NCBI RefSeq assembly: GCF_000427365.1
Contig: NZ_KE386488.1
Coordinates: 620,001-684,000 of the forward strand
Source: Rikenella microfusus DSM 15922
Lineage (GTDB): Bacteria; Bacteroidota; Bacteroidia; Bacteroidales; Rikenellaceae
Length of the DNA stretch: 64,000 nt
Direction of reading: 5' to 3'
Made by a program: the position numbers and the translations under genes. Shown one piece after another: positions 8,811 through 16,934 of the stretch. Under the pieces are notes generated by a model, which had not been told where the DNA came from, made no database searches, and was given only the letters and a program-made list of their open reading frames with translations. The stretch's first letter is position 1. Each line of letters begins with the position of its first letter.

Positions 8811-9596
8811 TTATTCCCGTTCGCGGTAGTAACGTACCCAGTCCACTTCCATCTCCACGGGCACGTCCTGCGGGTCGATCGCGCCCACCCAACGGCCGCC
8901 GAGCTGCATATCGACCAGCAGGTAATAGGGGCGGTCGAACGGAAACTGTTCTTCAGGCCCGTCCGCGATACGCGGATACATGAACGTTCGACGGCCGTTG
9001 ATGAAAAAGACGACCGAATCGGGATACATCTCCACGCCGTAAACGTTGTAATCCTCCGGCAGGATGGGCGCCGTGGAACCTTGCGGCGGGTCCTGTTTTC
9101 TGCCCAGGTTGTTCGTGTAATAGGAATGCACTGTCTGGTAAGCGATCGTATCGTAATTCAGGTGTTCCATGATGTCGATTTCGCCCCCTGTGGGCCACGG
9201 GTATTTTTCCTCTTCGAAGGGCAACAGCCAGATAGCGGGCCAGGCGCCTTTGGCGCCGTGGAGCCGGGCACGCACCTCGATGCGGCCGCCGTGGAAGGCA
9301 CGCTTGCCCTTGGTGTAGAGGCCGCCGGTGATGTATTCCACGGTGTCCGTACCCTCCGGAGTCTCGATGGCCCGCAGAATGAGGTTGCCGTCCCGCAGAT
9401 CGTAACAAAGCGGATTGTCGGACATTTTCCGCGCCCATTCGGGGTGTTTGCGGGGAATCTTCGACCACGATGCGGTATCGACGGCCGCCCCGTCGAAATC
9501 GTCTTCCCAGACCAGCTGCCATTTCGACGCCGGTTCGGGCGTACAGCCCGCCAGAGAGAGAGCGGCTGCCGCCGCCAAGAACAGTTGTTTCAACAT
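8811..9596 (-). CDS. Glycoside hydrolase family 16 lipoprotein (endo-beta-glucanase/laminarinase-like)
   Basis: 261 residues from the ATG at 9596. An ORF running to 9848 adds 84 unrelated residues. The lipobox LAGC puts the lipid-modified Cys at residue 18. The GH16 signature GEIDIMEH gives nucleophile Glu139 and acid/base Glu144. Other family phrases include WEDDFDG, GRIEVRARL and WPAIWLLP. GH16 enzymes cut beta-1,3 or beta-1,3-1,4 glucans, agarose or carrageenan, and this form most resembles laminarinases. A TATTTTTG -7-like box lies at 9649-9656. No SusC/SusD pair is nearby, so it is not in a visible utilisation locus. Confidence 0.92.
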   Translation of the reverse strand: MLKQLFLAAAAALSLAGCTPEPASKWQLVWEDDFDGAAVDTASWSKIPRKHPEWARKMSDNPLCYDLRDGNLILRAIETPEGTDTVEYITGGLYTKGKRAFHGGRIEVRARLHGAKGAWPAIWLLPFEEEKYPWPTGGEIDIMEHLNYDTIAYQTVHSYYTNNLGRKQDPPQGSTAPILPEDYNVYGVEMYPDSVVFFINGRRTFMYPRIADGPEEQFPFDRPYYLLVDMQLGGRWVGAIDPQDVPVEMEVDWVRYYRERE

Positions 9597-9702
9597 ACGC
9601 AAGGTTTTAAAACATTTCAGAAACGCCGCCGCAGCTCCGGCGGCGGAACAAAAATAAGTGTTTTCCGCCCGCGCCGTTCCCTTTCCCGTTCCGAATCCGC
9701 TC

Positions 9703-9738
9703 AAAAAAAGCGTATGGAAACTCGTCGTTTCCATACGC
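9703..9738 (-). terminator. Terminator downstream of the unrecognised gene at 9758-10378
   Basis: A 12-bp stem (9710-9721 with 9727-9738) is followed on the minus strand by seven T residues (9703-9709). It supports real minus-strand transcription of the preceding gene. Confidence 0.85.
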
Positions 9739-9757
9739 CGTACCGTCCCGGACGGTT

Positions 9758-10378
9758 TTACGCTTTCGCGCAGGCCGGGACGCTCCGTCCCGCCGCAAGG
9801 GAGCGGCGCATCCGGGGCTGGCTGTTTTCCTCGAAATCCAGGCACCACCGCTGGTAAGCGATGAACGTTTCCAGATAGGCGGAGAGGGCGAACCCGAAGT
9901 TCAGCCGTTCTTCCAACGCGTCGGGAGTCGCGGAGCCTTTCGGCATTTCGGAAGTCGCGGCGCTTTCCTGCGCGAGGGGGCGGCAGCCGATCCCCGCGAT
10001 GTGTTCCAGCACCATCCGGCGGTAGAGGAATACCTGGCGCCGGCCCTGCGCTTCGGCGGTTTTCCGCCCGGAGTCGGTCAGAAAGTCATAGAGGATATCC
10101 AGCTTCTCGTCGTCCGGGCCGACTGCGAACAGCAGTCCGTTCAGGGCTTCGCTTTGGTCGGCGACCAGGCCCGTGTCCGCCGGACGTATCCGGTCGCCGG
10201 CCCGGCCCGCACGGCTGCCCGCTTCGACCGAACGGCTGAAAAGGAGGAAAGAGCGGGCGTAGTCTCCCCGCTCGAAATATCCGGCCGCTTCGGCCAGGCG
10301 TTTTCTGGAAATATGGAGGGATTCGCGGACATTCGTTTCAAAAACCGGGGCGTACCTATTTTGCTTCATCAGGATCAT
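9758..10378 (-). CDS. Hypothetical protein, helical
   Basis: I do not recognise a family. From the ATG at 10378 (another ATG is at 10369) the product has about 206 residues. It is charged and mostly helical, with an early amphipathic stretch (ESLHISRKRLAEAAGYFERGD) and a C-terminal aromatic segment (AYLETFIAYQRWCLDFEE). It has no signal peptide or membrane segment. A strong terminator lies 20 bp after its stop, and it lies downstream of dnaK's own terminator, so it appears to be a separate gene. Confidence 0.6.
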   Translation of the reverse strand: MILMKQNRYAPVFETNVRESLHISRKRLAEAAGYFERGDYARSFLLFSRSVEAGSRAGRAGDRIRPADTGLVADQSEALNGLLFAVGPDDEKLDILYDFLTDSGRKTAEAQGRRQVFLYRRMVLEHIAGIGCRPLAQESAATSEMPKGSATPDALEERLNFGFALSAYLETFIAYQRWCLDFEENSQPRMRRSLAAGRSVPACAKA

Positions 10379-10540
10379 AGTTGTCAATTATTTGTAAAAC
10401 AATCGAATAGATCGTTTCCTCTGATATATAACAAATATGGGGCCATTTTTACGACAAAAAGCGATGCGTTTGAAAAAAAACGACGGTATAGCGAAATTTC
10501 CCGGAATGTCGGTTGCCCGATGAACGGAATATCCGCGACG

Positions 10541-10579
10541 AAAAAAGGGCCGCCCCTCCGTCGATTGGAGGGGCGGCCC
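10541..10579 (-). terminator. Rho-independent terminator of dnaK
   Basis: A 13-bp GC-rich stem (10547-10559 with 10567-10579) is followed on the minus strand by six T residues (10541-10546), just after the dnaK stop codon. Confidence 0.92.
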
Positions 10580-10603
10580 CTTGGTCGGATGTCCTCGCGG
10601 ACG

Positions 10604-12523
10604 TTATTTCACCTCTTCGAATTCCACGTCGTGCGGGCCGTTGTCTTCCGGTTGCTGCGACTGCGATGCGGAACCCGCGCCTGCCGAGCCTGCGCCGGGG
10701 TTGGCGCCGCCGGCGGCACCGTTGTTGCCGGCGTTGTAAATATCCTGCGAAGCGGCCTGCCATGCGGCGTTCAGCCCTTCGGAATATTTGTCGATGTCGG
10801 CCAGGTTCTGGGCTTTATGGGCCTCTTTCAGACCGTTCAGCGCGGTTTCGATCGCCGATTTCTTATCGGCCGGGATCTTGTCGCCGTACTCTTTGAGCTG
10901 CTTTTCGGTGCTGAAGATCAGGGAGTCGGCGGCGTTGATCTTATCGACGCGTTCGCGTTCCTCCTTGTCTTTGGCTTCGTTGGCCTTGGCTTCGTCGCGC
11001 ATGCGCTGGATCTCGGCGTCGGTCAGCCCCGACGAGGCTTCGATCCGGATGCTCTGTTCCTTGCCCGTGCCTTTGTCTTTGGCCGAAACGTTGAGAATGC
11101 CGTTGGCGTCGATGTCGAAGGTCACTTCAATCTGCGGCACGCCGCGCGGCGCGGCCGGAATGCCGTCCAGGTGGAACCGGCCGATGGTCTTGTTATCGCG
11201 GGCCATCTGGCGTTCGCCTTGCAGGACGTGGATTTCGACCGACGGCTGGTTGTCCGACGCGGTGCTGAACACTTCCGACTTGCGGGTCGGGATGGTGGTG
11301 TTGGCGTCGATCAGCTTGGTCATCACGCCGCCCATGGTTTCGATACCGAGCGAAAGCGGGGTCACGTCGAGCAGCAGCACGTCTTTCACTTCGCCGGTGA
11401 GCACGCCGCCCTGGATAGCTGCGCCGATGGCGACCACTTCGTCCGGATTGACGTTCCGGGACGGCTCTTTACCGAAGAATTCCTTGACGACCTGCTGGAT
11501 GGCCGGAATACGGGTCGAACCGCCGACCAGAATCACGTCGTCGATCTGCGCAGCGGTCAGCCCGGCGTCTTCCAGCGCTTTGCGACACGGTTCGATGGTG
11601 GCGTGGATCAGTTTGTCGGCCAGCTGCTCGAATTTGGCGCGGGTCAGCGTGGTCACCAGGTGCTGCGGGATGCCGTCGATCGGCATGATGTACGGCAGGT
11701 TGATTTCGGTCGAAGTGGCGCTCGAAAGCTCGATCTTGGCCTTTTCGGCGGCCTCTTTCAGCCGCTGGAGGGCCATCGGGTCTTTACGCAGGTCCACGTT
11801 GTGCTGTTTGCTGAATTCTTCGGCCAGCCAGTCGATGATCACGTGGTCGAAGTCGTCGCCGCCCAGATGGGTGTCGCCGTTGGTCGATTTCACTTCGAAG
11901 ACGCCGTCGCCCAGTTCGAGGATCGAAATATCGAACGTACCGCCCCCCAGGTCATAGACAGCGATCTTCATATCCTTGTCGGACTTTTCGAGACCGTAAG
12001 CCAGCGCGGCGGCCGTCGGTTCGTTGATGATACGGGCCACTTTCAGCCCGGCGATTTCGCCGGCCTCCTTAGTCGCCTGACGCTGCGAGTCGTTGAAGTA
12101 GGCCGGCACGGTGATCACCGCTTCGCTCACTTCCTGACCGAGGTAGTCTTCGGCGGTTTTCTTCATTTTCTGAAGGATCATGGCCGAGATCTCCTGCGGG
12201 CTGTACAGCCGTCCGTCGATGGCGATACGCGGCACGCCGTGCTCGTCTTTCACTTCATACGGCACGCGTTTCATTTCGTCGCCCACCTGGCTGTAGGTTT
12301 CGCCCATGAACCGTTTGATCGAAAAGATCGTCCGTTTGGGGTTGGTGATGGCCTGACGTTTGGCCGGGTCGCCCACTTTCCGTTCGCCGCTTTCGGTGAA
12401 AGCCACGATGGAGGGCGTGGTGCGGTGTCCTTCGCTGTTGGGGATCACGACAGGCTCGTTGCCTTCCATGACGGCTACGCAAGAGTTGGTGGTCCCGAGG
12501 TCGATACCGATGATTTTTCCCAT
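10604..12523 (-). CDS. dnaK: Molecular chaperone DnaK (Hsp70)
   Basis: 639 residues from the ATG at 12523, whose product starts [14 protein letters not shown]. An upstream in-frame ATG at 12556 would add 11 residues not typical of DnaK. The ATPase domain has phosphate-1 [17 protein letters not shown], the phosphate-2 motif [14 protein letters not shown] and the adenosine motif [12 protein letters not shown]. The substrate-binding domain begins with [10 protein letters not shown], and the helical lid ends in a Gly/Ala-rich linker and the conserved EEVK tail. It refolds client proteins with DnaJ and GrpE, neither of which is in the window. The upstream region holds a sigma-54-like promoter, and its own terminator follows. 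Confidence 0.98.
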   Translation of the reverse strand: MGKIIGIDLGTTNSCVAVMEGNEPVVIPNSEGHRTTPSIVAFTESGERKVGDPAKRQAITNPKRTIFSIKRFMGETYSQVGDEMKRVPYEVKDEHGVPRIAIDGRLYSPQEISAMILQKMKKTAEDYLGQEVSEAVITVPAYFNDSQRQATKEAGEIAGLKVARIINEPTAAALAYGLEKSDKDMKIAVYDLGGGTFDISILELGDGVFEVKSTNGDTHLGGDDFDHVIIDWLAEEFSKQHNVDLRKDPMALQRLKEAAEKAKIELSSATSTEINLPYIMPIDGIPQHLVTTLTRAKFEQLADKLIHATIEPCRKALEDAGLTAAQIDDVILVGGSTRIPAIQQVVKEFFGKEPSRNVNPDEVVAIGAAIQGGVLTGEVKDVLLLDVTPLSLGIETMGGVMTKLIDANTTIPTRKSEVFSTASDNQPSVEIHVLQGERQMARDNKTIGRFHLDGIPAAPRGVPQIEVTFDIDANGILNVSAKDKGTGKEQSIRIEASSGLTDAEIQRMRDEAKANEAKDKEERERVDKINAADSLIFSTEKQLKEYGDKIPADKKSAIETALNGLKEAHKAQNLADIDKYSEGLNAAWQAASQDIYNAGNNGAAGGANPGAGSAGAGSASQSQQPEDNGPHDVEFEEVK

Positions 12524-12578
12524 GATATTGTCTGTGTTTTTATTTTGTTGATTCAAATTCGACGTTTCGGTAAACTAA

Positions 12579-12592
12579 CAAGCGCTGTGCCA
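12579..12592 (-). promoter_or_regulatory. Possible sigma-54-type promoter of dnaK
   Basis: On the minus strand the sequence reads TGGCAC - 5 nt - TTGTT, close to the sigma-54 -24/-12 consensus TGGCAC-N5-TTGCW with one mismatch in the -12 element. A second TTTTGGCA and two TGACA copies 13 bp apart lie just upstream. I see no TAnnTTTG box for dnaK here. The assignment is inferential. Confidence 0.4.
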
Positions 12593-12684
12593 AAACGTCT
12601 TTTTGCCAAAATGTCAGTCTTTCCTGTCATCCGGCGGAGCGGGAGGGCCTGACATTCCGGCCGGGTTTTTCCGCGGATTTTGCC

Positions 12685-12692
12685 TATTTTTG
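12685..12692 (+). promoter_or_regulatory. Putative -7 box of the HAD hydrolase gene
   Basis: TATTTTTG fits TAnnTTTG and lies 24 bp before the ATG. No good -33 TTTG is seen at 19-20 nt, so confidence is moderate. Confidence 0.45.
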
Positions 12693-12716
12693 CAGGGCGA
12701 TTATCAGCCAGTCCCT

Positions 12717-13409
12717 ATGAAATACAAGCATCTTTTTTTCGATCTGGACGACACGTTCTGGGATGTCCGCAGCAATCAGGAGTCGGCGCAGCGGGAGCTG
12801 TTCTCCGTTTTCGGCATGGCGGCCCACTATCCGGATTTCGACACTTATTACGGTACGTTCCGCGAGATCAACCAGAGGTTGTGGACGGAGTACCGGGACG
12901 GCATCGTGAACCGGGAAACGCTGCGCAACCAGCGTTTCGTGCGCCTGCTGGAGTCGGCGGGGATCCGCGACGAACGGCTGGCGATGGACATGAGCGACGA
13001 GTACCTGCGCATTTCGCCGACGTTCAACGCGCTGATGCCGCACTCGAAGGAGGTGCTGGAATACCTGTACGACAAAGGGTATCCGATGTCGCTCATCACG
13101 AACGGTTTCAACGAGGTGCAGTTCCGCAAGGTGGAGTGCAGCGGACTGAAAAAGTTCTTCCGGCGGATCACGACTTCGGAATTCGCGGGGATCGGCAAAC
13201 CGAATCCGGGGATTTTCGAGTATGCGATGCGCAAGGCGGAGGTGGGGCCGTCGGAGTGCATCATGGTGGGGGACGATGTTTATACGGACATTTACGGCTC
13301 TTCGACGGTGGGGATGCCGTCGGTGTTCGTGAATCCGTCGGGGGCGGAACACGACCAGCATCCGCTGCACGAGGTGCGGAGCCTGCTGGAACTGAAAGAG
13401 ATTTTTTAA
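12717..13409 (+). CDS. HAD-superfamily hydrolase, YjjG-like (noncanonical nucleotidase)
   Basis: 230 residues. The start at 12717 gives MKYKHLFFDLDDTFWD, where HAD motif I (Asp9, Asp11) comes immediately, as in the family. The upstream extension to 12603 contains no domain. Motif II is in SLITNGF, motif III Lys in GIGKPNPGIFEYA, and motif IV in VGDDVYTDI. The closest family is YjjG/YfnB, house-cleaning pyrimidine nucleotide phosphatases, though HAD substrates are hard to predict. The gene is divergent from dnaK and shares its short promoter region. Confidence 0.88.
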   Translation: MKYKHLFFDLDDTFWDVRSNQESAQRELFSVFGMAAHYPDFDTYYGTFREINQRLWTEYRDGIVNRETLRNQRFVRLLESAGIRDERLAMDMSDEYLRISPTFNALMPHSKEVLEYLYDKGYPMSLITNGFNEVQFRKVECSGLKKFFRRITTSEFAGIGKPNPGIFEYAMRKAEVGPSECIMVGDDVYTDIYGSSTVGMPSVFVNPSGAEHDQHPLHEVRSLLELKEIF

Positions 13410-13757
13410 AAGGCGGGTATTTACGACGTTACCTTGATTTATGCATGCTCGATTTTCAAAGCACTTCGGCCGATTCAGGCGGGAAAGTCCAGGCCGGAAT
13501 AGTCCTTTCGGGAAGTTTGTCGGGCTTTGCCGTATTTTAGGTGAATACATATTTATTTTCACACTTGATTTTCAAGTGTTTTCACCCTTTAGGCTGAGAA
13601 AGTCCCGGTTCCCTGCGCCGAGCGGCGCCGCAGGGCCGCTTAAAGATATGGATATCGACCGACCTTGGATAAAGCCGGGCAGATTCGCTCTTAGAAATTG
13701 TCGGTGAGCAGGTTGGCGTTTTTTGCGATATTTTTTTCGGAATATTTTCGCAATACG
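13410..13757. other. Non-coding interval with a degenerate direct repeat
   Basis: No convincing gene is seen. Two related ~43-bp blocks begin GATTTTCAA at 13451 and 13567, and both end in a GGC...AAAGTCC.GG pattern. The second copy overlaps a small hairpin (ACACTTGA ttt TCAAGTGT, about 13561-13579). Confidence 0.4.
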
Positions 13758-13758
13758 C

Positions 13759-13789
13759 TTGCAGGATTCGGAAAAACACCCTACTTTTG
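13759..13789 (+). promoter_or_regulatory. Bacteroidetes-type promoter of tRNA-Leu
   Basis: TTG at 13759-13761, a 20-nt spacer and TACTTTTG at 13782-13789 fit the -33/-7 pattern. The tRNA begins 44 bp after the -7 box. Confidence 0.7.
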
Positions 13790-13832
13790 TCTCCGCATTC
13801 GAAAGGGTGCACCGTTCATAACATCATTATAT

Positions 13833-13914
13833 GCCCAGGTGGCGGAATAGGTAGACGCGCACGTTTCAGGTGCGTGTGCCGCAAGGCGTGCAGGTTCGAT
13901 TCCTGTCCTGGGCA
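13833..13914 (+). tRNA. tRNA-Leu (anticodon CAG)
   Basis: The acceptor arms GCCCAGG and CCTGGGC pair perfectly, with discriminator A at 13914. The anticodon stem CACGT/GCGTG encloses loop TTCAGGT, giving anticodon CAG. A long variable arm (TGCCGCAAGGCG) and a T-arm with GGTTCGATTCC mark it as a class II leucine tRNA. CCA is not encoded. Phage DNA starts immediately after it, so its 3' end is a plausible integration site. Confidence 0.95.
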
Positions 13915-13915
13915 C

Positions 13916-13958
13916 AAAGCAGGCTGATAATCATTTGATTACCAGCCTGCTTTATTTT
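13916..13958. terminator. Terminator between tRNA-Leu and the phage lysin gene
   Basis: An 11-bp arm pair (AAAGCAGGCTG, 13916-13926, with 13943-13953) is extended by TAATCA/TGATTA. T-rich sequence follows on the plus strand, and the structure also ends the converging minus-strand gene. Confidence 0.8.
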
Positions 13959-14419
13959 TAAAGGGAATAGAAAGGGGAATAAAATGTACGCAGAATTTTA
14001 CATGCGCCATCTGTACCGCCTCCATGCCCACGGTTCCGTCCCTGCCGGTAGGAGATGTGAACCCACTTGTAATTCGATTCATCTATGAGCTGGTCGAATG
14101 CGATCTTTCCCTCTTTTTGGAGCGAGACGACCAGTTCGAACAGCCGTCGGTTATCCGCTTGCGACCCCACCGCAATATCCGCCGCCTCGCCTAACAGGTA
14201 TTGCGAGGTGGCGGCACCGCCCACCGTCATATTCAACTTCTGGCAACGGCAGCCGCTGTTCACGGTAATCGGCCCTCCCCATGCTTCGCGGATCGGGTCG
14301 AGCAGTTTTTCAATCAATGTAGTAAGCGCCAGTATCATCCCGCTCGGCGGCGTGTTGTCGATGCCCCGTGCCCGGGCTGTGTCCGAGGCGCACAGCTCGG
14401 CGATGGTAAAGTGTTTCAT
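13958..14419 (-). CDS. Phage M15-type peptidase (D-Ala-D-Ala carboxypeptidase/endolysin-like), zinc site damaged
   Basis: 153 residues matching the short peptidase M15 domain common at the end of Bacteroidales phage tail operons. These enzymes cut peptidoglycan peptides and serve as lysins. Recognisable phrases are PIREAWGGPITVNSGCRC, GGAATSQYLLGEAADI and KWVHISY. In the active family the first phrase reads SQH..G.A.D with His and Asp as zinc ligands. Here the His is Tyr (TAC in place of CAC), while the Asp and the later His are kept. The C-terminus after WVHISYRQGRNRG is also unusual. It may be inactive. Confidence 0.8.
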   Translation of the reverse strand: MKHFTIAELCASDTARARGIDNTPPSGMILALTTLIEKLLDPIREAWGGPITVNSGCRCQKLNMTVGGAATSQYLLGEAADIAVGSQADNRRLFELVVSLQKEGKIAFDQLIDESNYKWVHISYRQGRNRGHGGGTDGACKILRTFYSPFYSL

Positions 14420-14582
14420 AAGTTTCAGTATTTAAGTAAAACTTAACAACTGCCCCCGTTGCCGCCTCAGAATCCCGTCTGCGGTTCTCGGTCGGCGCAG
14501 CCGCGGTGTAGAGCCACACCCCGCCGCCCGGTAGCCCGGAAGAGGCGTTCGAGGCGATGATATCGCGTAACGTCAATGCCAT
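14310..14582 (-). CDS. Small phage ORF of doubtful extent
   Basis: The ATG at 14582 lies 4 nt after the stop codon of the preceding tail gene, in coupled arrangement, and the first ~30 residues (MALTLRDIIASNASSGLPGG) look natural. The frame then runs 110 bp into the M15 gene and its later part looks like out-of-frame translation, so the true gene is probably shorter and may also be frameshifted. I do not recognise it. Confidence 0.3.
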   Translation of the reverse strand: MALTLRDIIASNASSGLPGGGVWLYTAAAPTENRRRDSEAATGAVVKFYLNTETYETLYHRRAVRLGHSPGTGHRQHAAERDDTGAYYID

Positions 14583-14586
14583 ACGA

Positions 14587-15251
14587 TTAGGGGATTTTAA
14601 AGTCGGTCGCGGTCAATATCCCGTTCACGGTGGTATCGCCGTTCTTCGGAACATAGTTGGCGAGTTTTTCGACCAGCGCCTCTTTCGTGACGCGCTTACC
14701 CAACTCGACCGCTACGTCGGCGGCAAAATTCGGATTATCGCCTAACGCTTTCGACAGTTCGGTCAGCGTATCGAGCGCTTCAAGGGCATTGTCCACCAGT
14801 GCTCCGACAACTGTCTGTACATAATCCTTAGCCTCGCGGACGGCCGCTTCGACCGCCAAGATCATGGCATCGGACAGTTTCCGTATTTCCAAATCGGCGT
14901 AATCTTTAGCCGACCGCAAAGCCGCCTCGACAGCCGTTTTTTCGGCCTTATTATCCCACCGCGTCCGCTCTTCGTCCGTAATGTGAATCTCTGCACCTGC
15001 CGGTGTTCGTCATTCGGCTTCAAAGCAGCGGCGACGGTGGCCGAGGTCGGAAATCCCAACTCGTTCTCGGCCAACACGGCGGTCAGCGCTTGCCGGATAT
15101 CCTGCAACGTACACTTGCCGATCGCACCGGAATGCTCCGACCCGATCAGAACCAGCGTCTCGAGGACGACCTGGGCCAGCTGGTTCAGATTGTCGAAGAC
15201 ACGAACCCCGTCCACCGGATTGTTCGTCCCTATATTATTCGTCGTACCCAT
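14587..15251 (-). pseudogene. Phage tail-associated helical protein, broken by one frameshift
   Basis: Two ORFs are halves of one gene. The first half starts MGTTNNIGTNNPVDGV at 15251 and reads correctly to ALKPNDEHR near 14990. The natural continuation, AGAEIHITDEERTRWDNK, lies in the -1 frame and joins the second ORF (RSAKDYADLEIRKL... ending DFKIP at 14587). The interval is 665 bp, and adding one base restores 222 codons. No slippery heptamer is visible at the junction. The product would be a 221-residue, mostly helical structural protein between the tail-fibre and lysin genes. Confidence 0.75.
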
Positions 15252-15543
15252 CGTCCCCTTTCAATGTTTTGACAATCACCCGAATATCGGCCGCGATCTG
15301 CATATAAGCGTCGTCGGCCACCGAAGCCACTTGGTTCAAAATCAACCGGCCGTCGGCCTGCCTGGCATACCCCGACTGCTCGAAAGTACCGTCCGGCCGA
15401 AGCGTCTGTACCGAAAGGTCGATCGTCGAAGGTTGACCGCCATTGACACAAGCGTACTTGACGAGATACCGTCGCCCGTGCAACTCGCAGTTGGCATGAG
15501 TGACCGTTTCGGTGGCCGTAATTTTCAAGTCTATGCTTTCCAT
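15235..15543 (-). CDS. Small phage structural protein
   Basis: 102 residues, no recognised domain, rich in beta-strand pattern (IDLKITATETVTHANCELHGRRYLVKY). It overlaps the following gene's start by 17 bp, as is usual in phage late operons. Its position directly after the tail-tip/fibre gene suggests a tail-tip or fibre accessory role. This is inferred from position only. Confidence 0.6.
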   Translation of the reverse strand: MESIDLKITATETVTHANCELHGRRYLVKYACVNGGQPSTIDLSVQTLRPDGTFEQSGYARQADGRLILNQVASVADDAYMQIAADIRVIVKTLKGDDGYDE

Positions 15544-15569
15544 ACGATTAAGTTATTGATTGTCCGTTT

Positions 15570-16934
15570 TTATCCCCAGCGGATATCGCCGGTATCCGTG
15601 TCTATATAAAGTGTTTTCCAGTTCCCCTCCTTTCCGCTTCGGCTGTGCAATGCACCGAAATTGACTGTCGAATATTCGCCGGGAACAGTAGCCAGTCGCA
15701 GGAGAGGCCCTAAAGCGGTGTCGGAACCGATCCCTTCGCCGGCCCGCAGAAAGAACGATGTCTCTCCGGTACCGTTACGCAGCTCGATCGAATTTCCGGT
15801 AACGATGTTCTGGTACAAACGTCCGTCCTTGAACACGAGTTTTTCGCCGGTCAGATCCATACTATTCACACTCATACCCAGGTGCAACCGGGCTCCCAGC
15901 CAGTCCCCCGACAAACCGTCGAGTCGGAAAGTCTCGATCTCCCGGCTGTCGAACGCCGAGATGACATCGGTTTCGTGATTGATTTCGATGCGGGCACCGC
16001 TCTCTGCCGTCCGCAGCCGCCGGGCAGTTAGGTTGTCCACGTCGATGTACTCGGCCTTGATGCGCCCCTCTACGGTCAGCATACCTTCCAGCGAGGTCGA
16101 GCCTACCAGCCGAATCCGGTTCGCCTCGATCTTCACCTCTTCGGCGCTCTGGTTAATCGTCGATATCACACCGTTCAGGCTCACTTTCCGCTCGATCCCC
16201 TGGGCATTAAGCGTGATCCGCGACTCCGCCGCGTCGATACGGCCGTTCAAATCCATCGAGAGGTTGCCGATCGAGAGCGATAGGTCGGAAGCGGTCTGTA
16301 CCAATTGCGACACCTCCTGTGTCACCCGACCGTCGAGGGTCTCGATGCTCGACACGGCCGACTCGATCCGCCCGGCGGTCATCGAGAACTCGGTCGCGAC
16401 ATCCTTGCCGTTCCGTAGCACGAAGTCGCCCCTCGTGTGGATATTCTGCGTATAGAGACCGACCTCCTCAGGGGCGGTGTCCGGGAAGTCCGCATCGACC
16501 ACATCGCCGATATACCCGACCTGCACAGCGGTGTTGTGCGGGCGCAGAATGGTATCATTCACCCCGCGCAGAAAGACCATCTTTCCCGTCTTCCCATCCA
16601 CGTAGATAGAGTTCTGCCGGGCGGAATCGGTGTAGTTCCCGCGCCGGGCGAGGATCATGTGCGGTTGCGGCGGCAGCCCCTCCTCGAGGCGGGCCACAAA
16701 ACCGTCCGGAAAAACCGTCAGCACACGCAGGTAGGTTGCCGTCGGCAGCAGTCCGTCGTGCCGGAAGTAGCCGACCAGCAAGTCGTCTTCCCGAAACGAC
16801 ACACCCGTTTCGCCATCGTTATGCCGTGGGGTGATATGGTAAAGGTCCTTGCCCAACGGCATCAGCCAACCGATGCGGTGGGGATCGACCAGCAGCCGGC
16901 CTTGCGGATCAGTCAGCCGGGCGGTGTCGCTCAC
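15570..16934 (-). CDS. Phage tail-tip / tail-fibre-like protein
   Basis: 454 residues. The N-terminal part (about 1-190) contains DPQGRLLVDPHRIGWL and KTGKMVFLRGV, typical of baseplate upper or fibre proteins in Bacteroidales siphophages. A central alpha-helical repeat region (about 190-290, AGRIESAVSSIETLDGRVTQ and similar) would form a coiled coil. The C-terminal beta-rich region with Gly turns resembles a fibre tip. The start overlaps the stop of the preceding gene by 4 bp. It would mediate host attachment. Confidence 0.75.
   Translation of the reverse strand: MSDTARLTDPQGRLLVDPHRIGWLMPLGKDLYHITPRHNDGETGVSFREDDLLVGYFRHDGLLPTATYLRVLTVFPDGFVARLEEGLPPQPHMILARRGNYTDSARQNSIYVDGKTGKMVFLRGVNDTILRPHNTAVQVGYIGDVVDADFPDTAPEEVGLYTQNIHTRGDFVLRNGKDVATEFSMTAGRIESAVSSIETLDGRVTQEVSQLVQTASDLSLSIGNLSMDLNGRIDAAESRITLNAQGIERKVSLNGVISTINQSAEEVKIEANRIRLVGSTSLEGMLTVEGRIKAEYIDVDNLTARRLRTAESGARIEINHETDVISAFDSREIETFRLDGLSGDWLGARLHLGMSVNSMDLTGEKLVFKDGRLYQNIVTGNSIELRNGTGETSFFLRAGEGIGSDTALGPLLRLATVPGEYSTVNFGALHSRSGKEGNWKTLYIDTDTGDIRWG

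Noticed and set aside
10001-12652. Long open frame on the plus strand opposite dnaK
   Set aside because: It is antisense to dnaK and the adjacent gene, and its composition (runs of FDRR, GVGVD) is that of a shadow frame.
13441-13707. 88-codon plus-strand ORF between the HAD gene and tRNA-Leu
   Set aside because: It runs through the direct repeats and a hairpin, with Arg/Phe-rich random composition.
14862-15020. Programmed -1 frameshift in the phage tail-associated gene
   Set aside because: No X-XXY-YYZ slippery heptamer or downstream structure was seen at the junction, and similar breaks occur twice in a neighbouring gene. A mutation or sequence error is simpler.
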